From Hyphomicrobiales bacterium (GTDB taxonomy: Bacteria > Pseudomonadota > Alphaproteobacteria > Rhizobiales > Methyloligellaceae), in assembly GCA_028280515.1 (NCBI GenBank), contig JANQLP010000142.1:1-64000 (forward strand): 64,000 nt of DNA, read 5' to 3'. The notes under the pieces are model-generated. The model saw nothing but the letters and a program-made list of their open reading frames with translations. It searched no databases and had not been told where the DNA came from. The translations under genes were made by a program, and so were the position numbers. The stretch's first letter is position 1; every line of letters begins with the position of its first letter. Of this stretch, positions 55,314-64,000 are shown piece by piece.

Positions 55314-55730
55314 ATGGCAAGGATGGAACCGCGCAAGCGCATCGCACTTGTTGCACATGACGCACAGAAGCAGGACATGCTGGCGTGGGTGGCCCAAAAC
55401 AAAGACGTGCTGGCGGTCCATGAACTGTACGGTACGGGGACAACCGGAGCGAAGGTCCGCGAGGCGACCGGCCTTGCCGTCAACCTTCTCAAGAGCGGGC
55501 CGTTGGGCGGCGATCAGCAACTCGGCGCAATGATCGCCACGGACGAGATCGACATCCTGATCTTTTTTACCGATCCCCTGACGGCGCTGCCGCACGATGT
55601 GGATGTAAAGGCGCTGTTGCGTATTTCCACACTCAAGCAGGTCGCCGTTGCCTGTAACCGTGCAACGGCGGACTTCATCATTTCCGCCAGGCAATTGAAC
55701 AGGAGATACGAGAAGGGTGGAATTGAGTAG
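55314..55730 (+). CDS. mgsA: Methylglyoxal synthase-like
   Basis: 138 residues with the family motifs [16 protein letters not shown] and D-P-L, catalytic D in G-G-D. Converts dihydroxyacetone phosphate to methylglyoxal. An odd companion for acid-sugar genes, though OtnK/OtnC yield dihydroxyacetone phosphate. A second ATG nine bases in is also possible. Confidence 0.85.
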   Translation: MARMEPRKRIALVAHDAQKQDMLAWVAQNKDVLAVHELYGTGTTGAKVREATGLAVNLLKSGPLGGDQQLGAMIATDEIDILIFFTDPLTALPHDVDVKALLRISTLKQVAVACNRATADFIISARQLNRRYEKGGIE

Positions 55731-55851
55731 GTGTGCAAGCTGAAACGGCCCGGCTGTTCGCAAAAGCCGCACCATCGCGGGCCTGAAACGTCGTGCCGAA
55801 ATTGACACCGACCTTCGGCACGACATAAGACCGGCAAACACGGGAGGACCT

Positions 55852-57117
55852 ATGCCGATCCTGCTTGGCGCGATCGCCGACGATTTCACGGGCGCGACCG
55901 ACCTGGCCAATACGCTGGTCAAGGAAGGCATGCGCACGGTTCAGATCATCGGTGTGCCTGGCGCCGGCATCGATGTCGGCGACGCCGACGCGGTTGTCGT
56001 TGCCTTGAAATCGCGGACCATTCCGGCGGACGAAGCGGTCCGACAGTCGCTTGAGGCGCTTGAATGGCTGCGCGCGGGCGGCGCGCGCCAGATCTTCTTC
56101 AAATATTGTTCGACATTCGACTCCACCGACACGGGAAACATCGGTCCGGTTGCCGATGCCCTGCTCGACGCGCTCGGGGGCAAGATGACCATTGCGTGCC
56201 CGGCGTTCCCAACCAATGGCCGCACGGTTTATCGCGGCTATCTGTTTGTCGGCGATGAGCTTCTGTCGGAAAGCCCGATGAAGGATCATCCGCTCACGCC
56301 CATGCGTGACGCCAACCTCGTACGTGTCCTGGGACGGCAGACGCCGAACGCCGTCGGACTGGTATCGCATGAACATGTTTCGAAAGGCGCGACCGAGATC
56401 GGCGAGGCGCTTCAAGACCTTAAGGCGTCCGGCGTCCGGCACGCGATTGTCGACGCCATCGATGACGGCGACCTCCGCGTCATCGGCGAGGCAGTGAAGG
56501 GGTTTGAGCTCGTCACGGGCGGGTCGGGGATCGCGCTCGGCCTGCCGGAGAACTACAGGCGTGACGGTCTGCTTGAGAGTGCAACCGCAGCCAGTCTGCC
56601 GGATGCCGACGGGCGTGCCGCCGTTCTCGCCGGGAGCTGCTCGGTCGCCACGCGCAACCAGCTCGCCCATGTTGCGGAGAAGTGGCCGGCCTATGCCATC
56701 GAGCCGGGGAGGTTGGCGAACGGCGAGCGCATTGCCGATGAGGCGCTCTCATGGGCGTCGCGCCTGGAGGCCGGAACGCCGCCCGTCATTTATTCATCCG
56801 CCGCACCGGAGGATGTTGCCCGGGCGCAGCAGGCGATCGGCCGCGACCGTGCCGGTGCGCTCGTGGAAGAAGCCATGGCGAAAATCGCCGTCGGTCTTGT
56901 CGCGCAGGGCGTGCGCCGGTTCGTCGTGGCCGGCGGGGAAACGTCCGGGGCGGTCGTCTCCGCGCTCGGCGTCCGGGCGTTGCGCATTGGCCCGGAGATC
57001 GATCCCGGCGTGCCCTGGACCGAGGCAACGGGAGAGCCCACTCTTGCGCTGGCCCTCAAGTCGGGGAATTTCGGGGATGAGGATTTCTTCACCCGGGCCC
57101 TGGAGATGCTGCCATGA
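55852..57117 (+). CDS. otnK: Four-carbon acid sugar kinase (OtnK family)
   Basis: 421 residues, N-terminal A-D-D-F-T-G-A-T-D-L and C-terminal G-G-E-T-S-G nucleotide-binding motif. Family members phosphorylate 3-oxo-tetronates or threonate/erythronate. Overlaps otnC by four bases. Confidence 0.88.
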   Translation: MPILLGAIADDFTGATDLANTLVKEGMRTVQIIGVPGAGIDVGDADAVVVALKSRTIPADEAVRQSLEALEWLRAGGARQIFFKYCSTFDSTDTGNIGPVADALLDALGGKMTIACPAFPTNGRTVYRGYLFVGDELLSESPMKDHPLTPMRDANLVRVLGRQTPNAVGLVSHEHVSKGATEIGEALQDLKASGVRHAIVDAIDDGDLRVIGEAVKGFELVTGGSGIALGLPENYRRDGLLESATAASLPDADGRAAVLAGSCSVATRNQLAHVAEKWPAYAIEPGRLANGERIADEALSWASRLEAGTPPVIYSSAAPEDVARAQQAIGRDRAGALVEEAMAKIAVGLVAQGVRRFVVAGGETSGAVVSALGVRALRIGPEIDPGVPWTEATGEPTLALALKSGNFGDEDFFTRALEMLP

Positions 57118-57761
57118 GCGAGACGAAGATCCGTGACCGTATCGCTACTCTGGCGCGCTCCATGTATGAGCGCGGACTGACATTCGGGTCGTCGGGCAAT
57201 ATCAGCGTGCGTACCGACGATGGCTGGCTGATGACGCCGACCGGAACCTCGATGGGCGAGCTCGACCCCGCGCGGCTTTCCAAGCTCGCCCCGGACGGCA
57301 CCCATGTCTCCGGTGACAAGCCGACCAAGGAGTCGTTTCTGCATATCGCCATGTACGAGTGCCGGGCCGACAGCGGTGCCGTGGTACATCTGCATTCAAC
57401 GCACTCGGTGGCGGTGAGCTGTCTCGATGGCATCGATCATACGAACGTACTGCCGCCGATTACGGCCTACTATGTGATGCGAGTGGGTACGCTGCCGCTC
57501 ATTCCCTACTTTCCCCCCGGCGACGTGAACCTTGCCAAGGCGGTTCGCGAAATGGCGTCGGATCATCATGCGGTGCTGCTCGCCAATCACGGTCCGGTTG
57601 TGGCAGGCAAGTCGCTGGAGGATGCGGTCTACGCAACCGAGGAGCTGGAGGAGACCGCCAAGCTGTTCCTGCTGCTGCGTGGCGAAAAGGTCCGCTGTCT
57701 CACGCCGGAACAGGTCGGCGAACTCGATGCGCGATTCAACACGAAGGGCGGCGCAAGCTGA
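57114..57761 (+). CDS. otnC: 3-oxo-tetronate 4-phosphate decarboxylase (OtnC)
   Basis: 215 residues, class II aldolase/adducin fold; zinc histidines in V-H-L-H-S and A-N-H-G-P, S-S-G-N-I-S phosphate motif. With OtnK it makes dihydroxyacetone phosphate from an oxo acid sugar. The usual partner OtnI isomerase and an erythronate dehydrogenase are not adjacent; the dehydrogenase at 54168 may take that role. Confidence 0.85.
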   Translation: MSETKIRDRIATLARSMYERGLTFGSSGNISVRTDDGWLMTPTGTSMGELDPARLSKLAPDGTHVSGDKPTKESFLHIAMYECRADSGAVVHLHSTHSVAVSCLDGIDHTNVLPPITAYYVMRVGTLPLIPYFPPGDVNLAKAVREMASDHHAVLLANHGPVVAGKSLEDAVYATEELEETAKLFLLLRGEKVRCLTPEQVGELDARFNTKGGAS

Positions 57762-57826
57762 TGAGGGTCGGTTGGCGCTGCCGGTTCATTCCGATGATTG
57801 ACAATCCCTGAAATGGAAACAGCGAC

Positions 57827-59068
57827 ATGAGTACGAACCGACTGGAAGTGGATGGAAACAGGCTCTGGGAGACGCTGATGCGGTCCGGCGAAATCGGACC
57901 GGGGCGTTCGACGGGGCTCAACCGTCCCGCGCTTTCCACAGCCGATGGCGAAATGCGCGACCAGTTCGTCGACTGGTGCAAGGCGGCCGGCCTGACCATG
58001 CGCGTCGATCAGGTCGGCAACATCTTTGCGCGTCGTGAAGGCAGCGATAACGCACTGCCTCCCGTTGCCATGGGCAGCCATCTCGATACCCAGATTGCGG
58101 GCGGCAAGTATGACGGCATTCTCGGCGTCCTTGCCGGTCTTGAGGTCATCCGGACGCTGAATGACCGCAATATTACGACACGCCGTCCGTTGGAGGTGAT
58201 CTGCTGGACCAATGAGGAGGGCGCGCGATTCCAGCCGCCGATGATGGGGGCGGGGGCATTTGCCGGCATCCATACGCTCGACTGGGTGCTCGACCAGAGG
58301 GACGACGACGGCGAGCGGTTCGGCGATGAGCTCGAACGCATCGGCTATGCCGGAGACGCGAAGCTCGCAGGCCACGAACTCGACGCCTACTTCGAGCTGC
58401 ATATCGAGCAAGGTCCGGAACTCGAGGCGGAAGGCCTGCCCGTCGGGATCGTCACCGGCGGATTCGTCGCGTTCGGTCGGCAGGTGCAATTCCATGGCGA
58501 GACGGCTCACTCGGGCCCCACACCCATGGACAAGCGGCGCAACGCGCTTGTCGGTGCCGCCTATCTGATCGCTGCCGTCAATGACATCGGCTGGAAGTAT
58601 CACCCCGACGCCCGCTCGACCACGACGCGCATTCAGCTTTGGCCCAACAAGTACGGCATCCTGCCCGACTGGGCCGAAGTGACGGTGGACATCCGTCACC
58701 CCGACCGCAAGACGGCGGAGAAGATGGCGGACGAAGTAAGTGCCGCCATTGCCGAGGCCGGAGAAAAGGCGAGGGTCGATGTGGAGGTGGTAAAGGAATG
58801 GGAATTCGGCTGCGACGATTTCTCCGACGACTGCATTGACCTGCTGCGCAAGACCGCGGGCGACCTCGACATTCCGTACGCGGAAATGCTCTCCCAGGCG
58901 GGCCACGACGCCTATCATGTCGCCAAGGTGGCGCCGACCGCCATGATCTTCTCTCCGTGCCGCGAAGGCATCACCCACAATGAGGGCGAGCACATCGAAA
59001 AACGCGACACGCTCCCGGCGGTCAATCTTCTGATGCATGCAGTGTTGGAGCGGGCGAACAGGAGTTAA
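57827..59068 (+). CDS. M20-type N-carbamoylase/amidohydrolase
   Basis: 413 residues. Metal site G-S-H-L-D-T and D-G, N-E-E-G-A-R-F, and H-I-E-Q-G-P; dimer-domain A-H-S-G-P-T-P-M. Family includes beta-ureidopropionase, N-carbamoyl-amino-acid hydrolase and allantoate amidohydrolase. It precedes a Liv-type transporter, so its substrate is probably imported by it. Confidence 0.85.
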   Translation: MSTNRLEVDGNRLWETLMRSGEIGPGRSTGLNRPALSTADGEMRDQFVDWCKAAGLTMRVDQVGNIFARREGSDNALPPVAMGSHLDTQIAGGKYDGILGVLAGLEVIRTLNDRNITTRRPLEVICWTNEEGARFQPPMMGAGAFAGIHTLDWVLDQRDDDGERFGDELERIGYAGDAKLAGHELDAYFELHIEQGPELEAEGLPVGIVTGGFVAFGRQVQFHGETAHSGPTPMDKRRNALVGAAYLIAAVNDIGWKYHPDARSTTTRIQLWPNKYGILPDWAEVTVDIRHPDRKTAEKMADEVSAAIAEAGEKARVDVEVVKEWEFGCDDFSDDCIDLLRKTAGDLDIPYAEMLSQAGHDAYHVAKVAPTAMIFSPCREGITHNEGEHIEKRDTLPAVNLLMHAVLERANRS

Positions 59069-59128
59069 TCCGCACGCCAAGATTGCAACGCGCCTTCAGT
59101 TGTTTAGAATTCACGGTCCAAGAAATAA

Positions 59129-59149
59129 CCGGTCCGGCAAACGGACCGG
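59129..59149. other. Hairpin upstream of the ABC binding-protein gene
   Basis: Perfect 8-bp stem CCGGTCCG/CGGACCGG with loop GCAAA, about 60 bases before the start codon at 59212. No T-run; could be an mRNA 5' structure or the end of the carbamoylase transcript. Confidence 0.4.
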
Positions 59150-59211
59150 CACACAACAAAGTCGTGGGCGGGGGGACAAACACGCCCGCCGGATCCCACC
59201 GGAGGTAGACC

Positions 59212-60435
59212 ATGAAAATCGCGCGTAGAACCCTAATGGGCATGGCTGCTGCAGCCGCCCTGATGACCGGGGCGTTCGCCAGCACGGCGGCCCTGGCCGA
59301 CATCACCATCGGCATGACCGTGAGCCAGACCGGACGCTTCGCTCTCGCCTCCCAGTCCGGAGAGCGCGGTTTCAAGATCTGGATTGACGATGTCAACTCC
59401 AGGGGCGGTATCGATATCGGCGGCAAGAAGCACAAGATCAAGCTGGAAACCCTCGACGACCGCTCCGACAAGACGCTGGTGCCGCGCGTCTATGAAACGC
59501 TGATCAAGGACAAGAATGTCGATCTGCTGATGGGACCGTTCGGATCGACGCTGACGGGCGCGGCGGCCAACACGACGGAGAGCTTTGGCAAGTTCCTCGT
59601 CATCTGGTCGGCTTCCTCGGACAAGATCTACGAGCAGGGCCACAAATATGTGGTCTCGGCGACGCAGATCGCCGCCTCGCGTCTTGGCAAGCCGGGCGCG
59701 GATGCCATGGGCGCACTCGGCGTCAAGAAGCTCGCCATCATCTACCTCGATGAGCCGTTCCCGGCAGGCACTGCGGCGGGTGTCAAGAAGCGCGCCGAAG
59801 AGCTCGGCATCGAAGTCGTGATGTTCGAGAAGTTCGCGAAGGGCACCAAGGACTTCTCCGTCATGATCCAGAAGGCGCTCGCGTCAGGGGCGGACGCGTT
59901 CTATCCGGCGTCCTACGAAGGCGACCAGATGAACGTCGCCCGGCAGATGCGCGAGCTCGACGCCAATTTCCCGATGACCTACATGTTCTACGGCTCGCAG
60001 CCGCAGTTCCTGGGGATCGGCCAGGACGCGAAGTATCTCTTCAGCCAGACGCTCTGGCATCCCAAGGTGCGCTGGCAGGTGAACGCCGGTCTTGACCGGG
60101 ACGAGGTTGAGAAGCGATATGCGAAGCTGTTCCCGAACGCGAAGTACGAGGCCGACTTCCAGACGGCGCTCGCATATGGGGCCGGTGCGGTCCTTGAGGA
60201 GATCATCAAGAAGGCGCAGTCGCTTGAACCTGCCAAGCTCAAGCAGGCGGCGCTCGATCTTTCCAATAAACTGACGGTGATGACCGGACCCTACGAAATT
60301 CTGGACAACGGCAAGCAAATCCAGATGGAGTTCGTTGTCATGCAGAATCAGCCGAAGGGGCTCGAGGTGGTCTTCCCGCCGAGCGTCGCGACGGCCAAGT
60401 GGATCTATCCGGTTCCCGCCTACGACAAGCGGTAA
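59212..60435 (+). CDS. ABC transporter substrate-binding protein, Liv type
   Basis: 407 residues with signal peptide (cleaved near A-L-A-D). Periplasmic-binding-protein type I for branched-chain amino acids, urea or amides. Strong G-G-A-G-G site. First gene of a five-gene transporter operon. Confidence 0.88.
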   Translation: MKIARRTLMGMAAAAALMTGAFASTAALADITIGMTVSQTGRFALASQSGERGFKIWIDDVNSRGGIDIGGKKHKIKLETLDDRSDKTLVPRVYETLIKDKNVDLLMGPFGSTLTGAAANTTESFGKFLVIWSASSDKIYEQGHKYVVSATQIAASRLGKPGADAMGALGVKKLAIIYLDEPFPAGTAAGVKKRAEELGIEVVMFEKFAKGTKDFSVMIQKALASGADAFYPASYEGDQMNVARQMRELDANFPMTYMFYGSQPQFLGIGQDAKYLFSQTLWHPKVRWQVNAGLDRDEVEKRYAKLFPNAKYEADFQTALAYGAGAVLEEIIKKAQSLEPAKLKQAALDLSNKLTVMTGPYEILDNGKQIQMEFVVMQNQPKGLEVVFPPSVATAKWIYPVPAYDKR

Positions 60436-60451
60436 CGCGGATTTCGTCCTT

Positions 60452-60501
60452 TCCCGCCGCGCGTTTCTGGCTCAGAAAACCTGGTCCGGCGCGCGGCGGG
60501 A
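60452..60501 (+). terminator. Stem-loop after the binding-protein gene
   Basis: Perfect 12-bp GC-rich stem TCCCGCCGCGCG/CGCGCGGCGGGA with a 26-base loop, followed by a T-rich stretch. Likely a partial terminator that leaves the binding protein more expressed than the permeases. Confidence 0.65.
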
Positions 60502-60558
60502 GCCTTTGTTTTCATTTGTTCTTTTCTTGCCTTTTCCCTCCAGCCTTCGGCGGCAAAC

Positions 60559-61524
60559 ATGTCCTCGCTTACGCAAATCGATGAAGCCCAGGCGTCGCGC
60601 ATTCGCCATACGATCTGGTTCTCCCTGATCGCGATCGTCGTCGTCTGGTTCGGGCTGATGCCGACGCTCGGCGGAAACCTGTCGCTTTATTTCTCGCTGA
60701 TGCTGTGGGTCACCATGGCCACGGCTTTCAACATTATCGCCGGCTTCACCGGTTACATGCCGTTCGGCTACGTCGCCTTCTACGGCATGGGCACCTACGC
60801 GACGGCCATACTCGTCGTGAACTTCAACGTCTCCCCGTATCTCGCAATTCCCGCGGCGGGCGTCGCCGGCATGGTGCTCGCGCTCATTTTCGCGCCGACC
60901 CTTCGCCTTGGCGGAATATACTTTGCCATCGTGTCCCTGTCGCTCGCCGTCATCATGCAGCGCATCATGGGGCTCGCGCCGGACGACCTGACAGGCGGCA
61001 GCCATGGCCTCAACCTCGGTGCAAAGACGAACCGGCAGGACGGTTACTACGCCATGCTCCTTGTGCTCGTCATGGCGCTGACCACGGTCACATGGCTCGC
61101 CCGCTCCCGCCTCGGCAAGGCGCTCAAGGCCATCCGCGACGATGCCGAGGCGGCCGACGCCATGGGCGTTAACGTCCAGCGGTCACGGCTTTACGCCTGG
61201 CTGATGTCGGCGGGTTTCGCATCGCTCTGCGGTGGCGTCCAGGCCTGGTTCACCGGTGCACTCGATCCGATCACCGCGTTCGACGTGCTCGTCACCGCCA
61301 AGACGGTCATCTATGCCATGGCGGGCGGGCTCGGCACGGTGACGGGACCGGTCATCGGCACGGTGATCCTCGTCTGGGTCGACGAGCTGATCTGGCGGGA
61401 ATTCCCGATCCTGAACAACTTTCTGCTCGGGCTCATCATCGCGCTGCTCATCCTGTTCATGCCGCGCGGCATCGTCGGCACGATCATGCAGCGCTATCCG
61501 CGCACGCGGCGTCTGATCATGTAG
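60559..61524 (+). CDS. Liv-type ABC permease (LivM)
   Basis: 321 residues, about nine membrane segments, with the E-A-A-like G-K-A-L-K-A-I-R-D-D-A-E-A-A coupling motif. Partner of the next gene. Confidence 0.88.
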   Translation: MSSLTQIDEAQASRIRHTIWFSLIAIVVVWFGLMPTLGGNLSLYFSLMLWVTMATAFNIIAGFTGYMPFGYVAFYGMGTYATAILVVNFNVSPYLAIPAAGVAGMVLALIFAPTLRLGGIYFAIVSLSLAVIMQRIMGLAPDDLTGGSHGLNLGAKTNRQDGYYAMLLVLVMALTTVTWLARSRLGKALKAIRDDAEAADAMGVNVQRSRLYAWLMSAGFASLCGGVQAWFTGALDPITAFDVLVTAKTVIYAMAGGLGTVTGPVIGTVILVWVDELIWREFPILNNFLLGLIIALLILFMPRGIVGTIMQRYPRTRRLIM

Positions 61525-61540
61525 GGGGGGCAGGCACGGC

Positions 61541-62464
61541 ATGATCAACGAAGTCCTTCTCTGGAACGCCATTGTCGGTGGCATCGTATTCGGGGTGGTT
61601 TATGCGCTGATCGGATGTTCGCTGAACGTCCTTGCAGGCGTGCTGCGGGTCATCAACTTTGCCCACGGCGAATTTGTCATCGCCGGGTCTTTCTTCGCGT
61701 TCGTGTTGCTGAACACGTTCGGCATCCACCCACTCATTTCGCTGCCCATGAGCGCGGTGCTGTTCTTTTTCGCAGGGGTCGTCCTCTATTATCTGCTCGT
61801 GCCGAGGCTGGCACGGTCCGATGAGCCGGAGACGTCCTCGTTCCTGCTCATGTTCGGCGTGTCGCTGATGATGGTCTCGGTCATCACCTGGATCTTCGAG
61901 GCGGACATCCGCCCGATGAACTTCAGTTTCGAGCCGATCAACGTGACACTGTTCAAGGTCGCCGACGCCTATGGACCGGGACGTGACGGCCGCGTTTTGG
62001 TGCCCACGGCCCGGCTCGTGGCGCTCGTGGTCAATCTGGCGCTGATCATTGCGCTGACCTGGTTCTTCTACCGCACCCTTCCGGGCAAGGCGCTGCGGGC
62101 GGCGACCATGAACCGCGAGGCGGTGCAGATTGTCGGCATCAACATCCACCAGCTCTCGGCCATGGCGTTCGGGCTCGCCATCGCCCTTGCCGGGATCACC
62201 GGTGTCCTGCTCGCGCTGGTCGTGCCCTCGATCGATCCCAATGGCGGTCCCGACATCGCCCTGATCGGCTTCATCGTCATTGTGCTCGGCGGTCTCGGGC
62301 ATCCGGTCGGCGCGCTGTTCGCCGGCATCATTTTCGGCTTCGTTGAGCAGTTCTCCAATCTGCTGCTGCCGCAGGCGGCGGCGCAGATGGTCGGCTTCAT
62401 CATTCTGGTCGCGGTCATCTTCGTGCGGCCGGAAGGATTGTTCGGCAAGGGGCAGCTCAGATGA
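61541..62464 (+). CDS. Liv-type ABC permease (LivH)
   Basis: 307 residues, membrane protein with coupling motif G-K-A-L-R-A-A-T-M-N-R-E-A. Starts with I-N-E-V-L-L-W-N. Overlaps the ATPase gene by four bases. Confidence 0.88.
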   Translation: MINEVLLWNAIVGGIVFGVVYALIGCSLNVLAGVLRVINFAHGEFVIAGSFFAFVLLNTFGIHPLISLPMSAVLFFFAGVVLYYLLVPRLARSDEPETSSFLLMFGVSLMMVSVITWIFEADIRPMNFSFEPINVTLFKVADAYGPGRDGRVLVPTARLVALVVNLALIIALTWFFYRTLPGKALRAATMNREAVQIVGINIHQLSAMAFGLAIALAGITGVLLALVVPSIDPNGGPDIALIGFIVIVLGGLGHPVGALFAGIIFGFVEQFSNLLLPQAAAQMVGFIILVAVIFVRPEGLFGKGQLR

Positions 62465-63183
62465 CCGCAGATGCGATCCTCACGACCGAAGGACTGACCA
62501 AGCGTTTCGGCGGCCTGATCGCCGTCGCCGGCATCGACATGACGCTCAGGCGCGGAACAATCCTCGGCATGATCGGCATCAATGGCGCCGGCAAGACCAC
62601 GGCCATGAACTGCATCAACGGCCTCTACTACAGCGACGGCGGCAAGGTGTTTCTCAACGGCACGGACATCACCCATCGCACGCCGCACGAGATCGCGCGG
62701 CTCGGCGTCGGGCGCACGTTCCAGGTGCCGCGCATCTTCAACCGGATGAGCCTGATCGACAATCTCCTCGTCACCTCGCTCGACAGCTCGCTCTCAGATG
62801 ACGAACTGACGGAGCGTGCCGAAGGGTTCCTTGAGCGCATGAATCTGCTCGATTTGCGGTACAATCACGGAGAGGAGCTTTCCGGCGGTCAGCAGAAGTT
62901 GCTGGAGCTTGCGCGTGTGATGATGTTCGACCCCGACCTCATCCTGCTGGACGAACCGTTCGCCGGCGTGAACCCGGCGCTGTGCCGTCTGTTGATCGAG
63001 CGTATTCTGGAGCTTCGGGAGGGCGGAAAGTCGTTCCTGCTGGTCAGCCATGACCTCACGTCGATCTACAAGCTCTCCGATCACATCGTCGTTCTCAATC
63101 AGGGGCAGATCATTGCCGAGGGCGGCGTTGACGATATCAAGAACGATCCGGCGGTGATCGAAGCCTATCTCGGACAGGCGTGA
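62461..63183 (+). CDS. ABC transporter ATPase (LivG)
   Basis: 240 residues. Walker A G-I-N-G-A-G-K-T-T, signature L-S-G-G-Q-Q-K, Walker B L-I-L-L-D-E-P. Overlaps the preceding gene. Confidence 0.9.
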   Translation: MTADAILTTEGLTKRFGGLIAVAGIDMTLRRGTILGMIGINGAGKTTAMNCINGLYYSDGGKVFLNGTDITHRTPHEIARLGVGRTFQVPRIFNRMSLIDNLLVTSLDSSLSDDELTERAEGFLERMNLLDLRYNHGEELSGGQQKLLELARVMMFDPDLILLDEPFAGVNPALCRLLIERILELREGGKSFLLVSHDLTSIYKLSDHIVVLNQGQIIAEGGVDDIKNDPAVIEAYLGQA

Positions 63184-63185
63184 GA

Positions 63186-63971
63186 ATGGCCAGGAAGACG
63201 AAAAAGAAAGCCGCAAACGGCAAATGGGACGCGGCGCAGACGGTGCTCGAGATGGAGGACGTCCACGCCGCCTATCATGGCGACATCTCGATCCTCAACG
63301 GCCTGTCGATCGCGGTGAGGGAGAACTGCATCACCGGCATCATCGGGCCTAATGGCGCGGGCAAGTCGACGGCGCTCAAGACCATGTACGGCTTCCTGCA
63401 TCCCACCCAGGGTTCGATCACCCTGGACGGCAAAGACATCAGCGGCCTGCCCCCCTATGCCATGATGGAAAACGGTATCGCGTTCGTGCCGCAGAACCGC
63501 AGCCTGTTCAATGATCTGTCGGTTGAGGACAATCTCAAGCTCGGATGCTGGCAGTTCCGCTCCAACCGCGCCAAGATCGCCGAGGAGCTTGAAAAGGTCT
63601 ATGCGCAATTCCCCATTCTCAAGGAGAAACAGCGCGACATGGCCGGCAGTCTGTCCGGTGGCCAGCAGCGGTTCGTGGAGCTCGGCCGCGCGCTGGTGGT
63701 GGAGCCGAAGATCATCATGCTTGACGAACCAACGGCGATGATCGCACCGAAGATCTCGCGGGAAATCTACGACTTCATCGAGACTCTGCCGGAGCGCGGC
63801 ATCACCGTCGTGCTGGTGGATCAGAACGTGCGCCAGTGCGTCAACGTTTCCGATTACATCTACATCCTTGACCTCGGCCGTAACCGCGGCGAGGGCACCG
63901 CGGCCACCTTCGCGCGCGACGAGCATCTGAAGGAGATGGTCGCCGAGTGGCTGGACTACCAGATCGACTAG
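63186..63971 (+). CDS. ABC transporter ATPase (LivF)
   Basis: 261 residues. Lysine-rich start (A-R-K-T-K-K-K), Walker A G-P-N-G-A-G-K-S-T, signature L-S-G-G-Q-Q-R and Walker B I-I-M-L-D-E-P. ATG at 63186 preferred to a GTG overlapping the livG stop. Completes the transporter. Confidence 0.9.
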   Translation: MARKTKKKAANGKWDAAQTVLEMEDVHAAYHGDISILNGLSIAVRENCITGIIGPNGAGKSTALKTMYGFLHPTQGSITLDGKDISGLPPYAMMENGIAFVPQNRSLFNDLSVEDNLKLGCWQFRSNRAKIAEELEKVYAQFPILKEKQRDMAGSLSGGQQRFVELGRALVVEPKIIMLDEPTAMIAPKISREIYDFIETLPERGITVVLVDQNVRQCVNVSDYIYILDLGRNRGEGTAATFARDEHLKEMVAEWLDYQID

Positions 63972-64000
63972 AGCGAAACCGTATTAAGGGGACAGTTTAC

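Overview
The window is GC-rich alphaproteobacterial DNA from a sulfur-oxidising chemolithoautotroph. It carries an oxidative (reverse) dsr locus, a partial sox operon with soxCD, a flavocytochrome c sulfide dehydrogenase, two YeeE/YedE-type sulfur transporters, and a form I (red-type) RuBisCO operon with cbbX. The species cannot be named from the sequence.

Layout. 1-3200: the 3' part of a tRNA-Ser(GGA), then an AT-richer, gene-poor stretch with small orphan membrane or secreted proteins, one pair of which looks like a single gene split by a frameshift. 3400-9450: two SoxW-like thioredoxins, a metallo-beta-lactamase-fold protein, an FccB/SoxF flavoprotein with its small cytochrome c, a TsuA/SoxT-like transporter and TusA. 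9735-11555 (minus): a DsrC/TusE paralogue lacking the C-terminal cysteine, two small unrecognised proteins and a TauD-type dioxygenase, divergent from dsrABEFHCMKLJOPN (11809-24303, plus). 24326-30185: CcdA/SoxV, an ArsR-type persulfide-sensor-like regulator, and a 2-oxoacid:ferredoxin oxidoreductase (gamma, alpha, beta) with a DsrL-like flavoprotein. 30329-37921: soxYZBCD plus a DUF302-like protein on the minus strand, with soxS, a second ArsR regulator (soxR) and a second YeeE-type transporter on the plus strand. soxX and soxA are absent; a heme-free 100-residue protein occupies the position before soxY. 37922-45669: cbbY, cbbX, cbbS, cbbL, cbbA, cbbP, cbbF and divergent cbbR. 45793-49803: a two-subunit enzyme related to ATP-citrate lyase with an oversized, altered citrate-synthase-like module. 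49959-57761: a TRAP transporter with a 42-residue extra membrane protein, a GntR-family regulator, an isopropylmalate/tartrate-dehydrogenase-like enzyme, methylglyoxal synthase, OtnK and OtnC. 57827-63971: an N-carbamoylase-type amidohydrolase with a complete Liv-type ABC transporter.

How it works together. Sulfide and thiosulfate enter the periplasm or are imported (YeeE family). Fcc and SoxYZ/B/CD act outside the membrane. Imported sulfane sulfur passes TusA, DsrEFH and DsrC to rDsrAB, with DsrMKJOP and DsrL handling electrons. CBB enzymes fix CO2 with these electrons. An ATTC-N8-NNAT element, exact ATTC-N8-GAAT at two sites, lies upstream of nearly every sulfur transcription unit. Together with two ArsR paralogues that each keep both SqrR-type cysteines, this points to one persulfide-responsive regulon covering 3.3-36 kb. 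The right third is a separate catabolic region, probably for acid sugars or related C4 acids and for carbamoyl/amide compounds.
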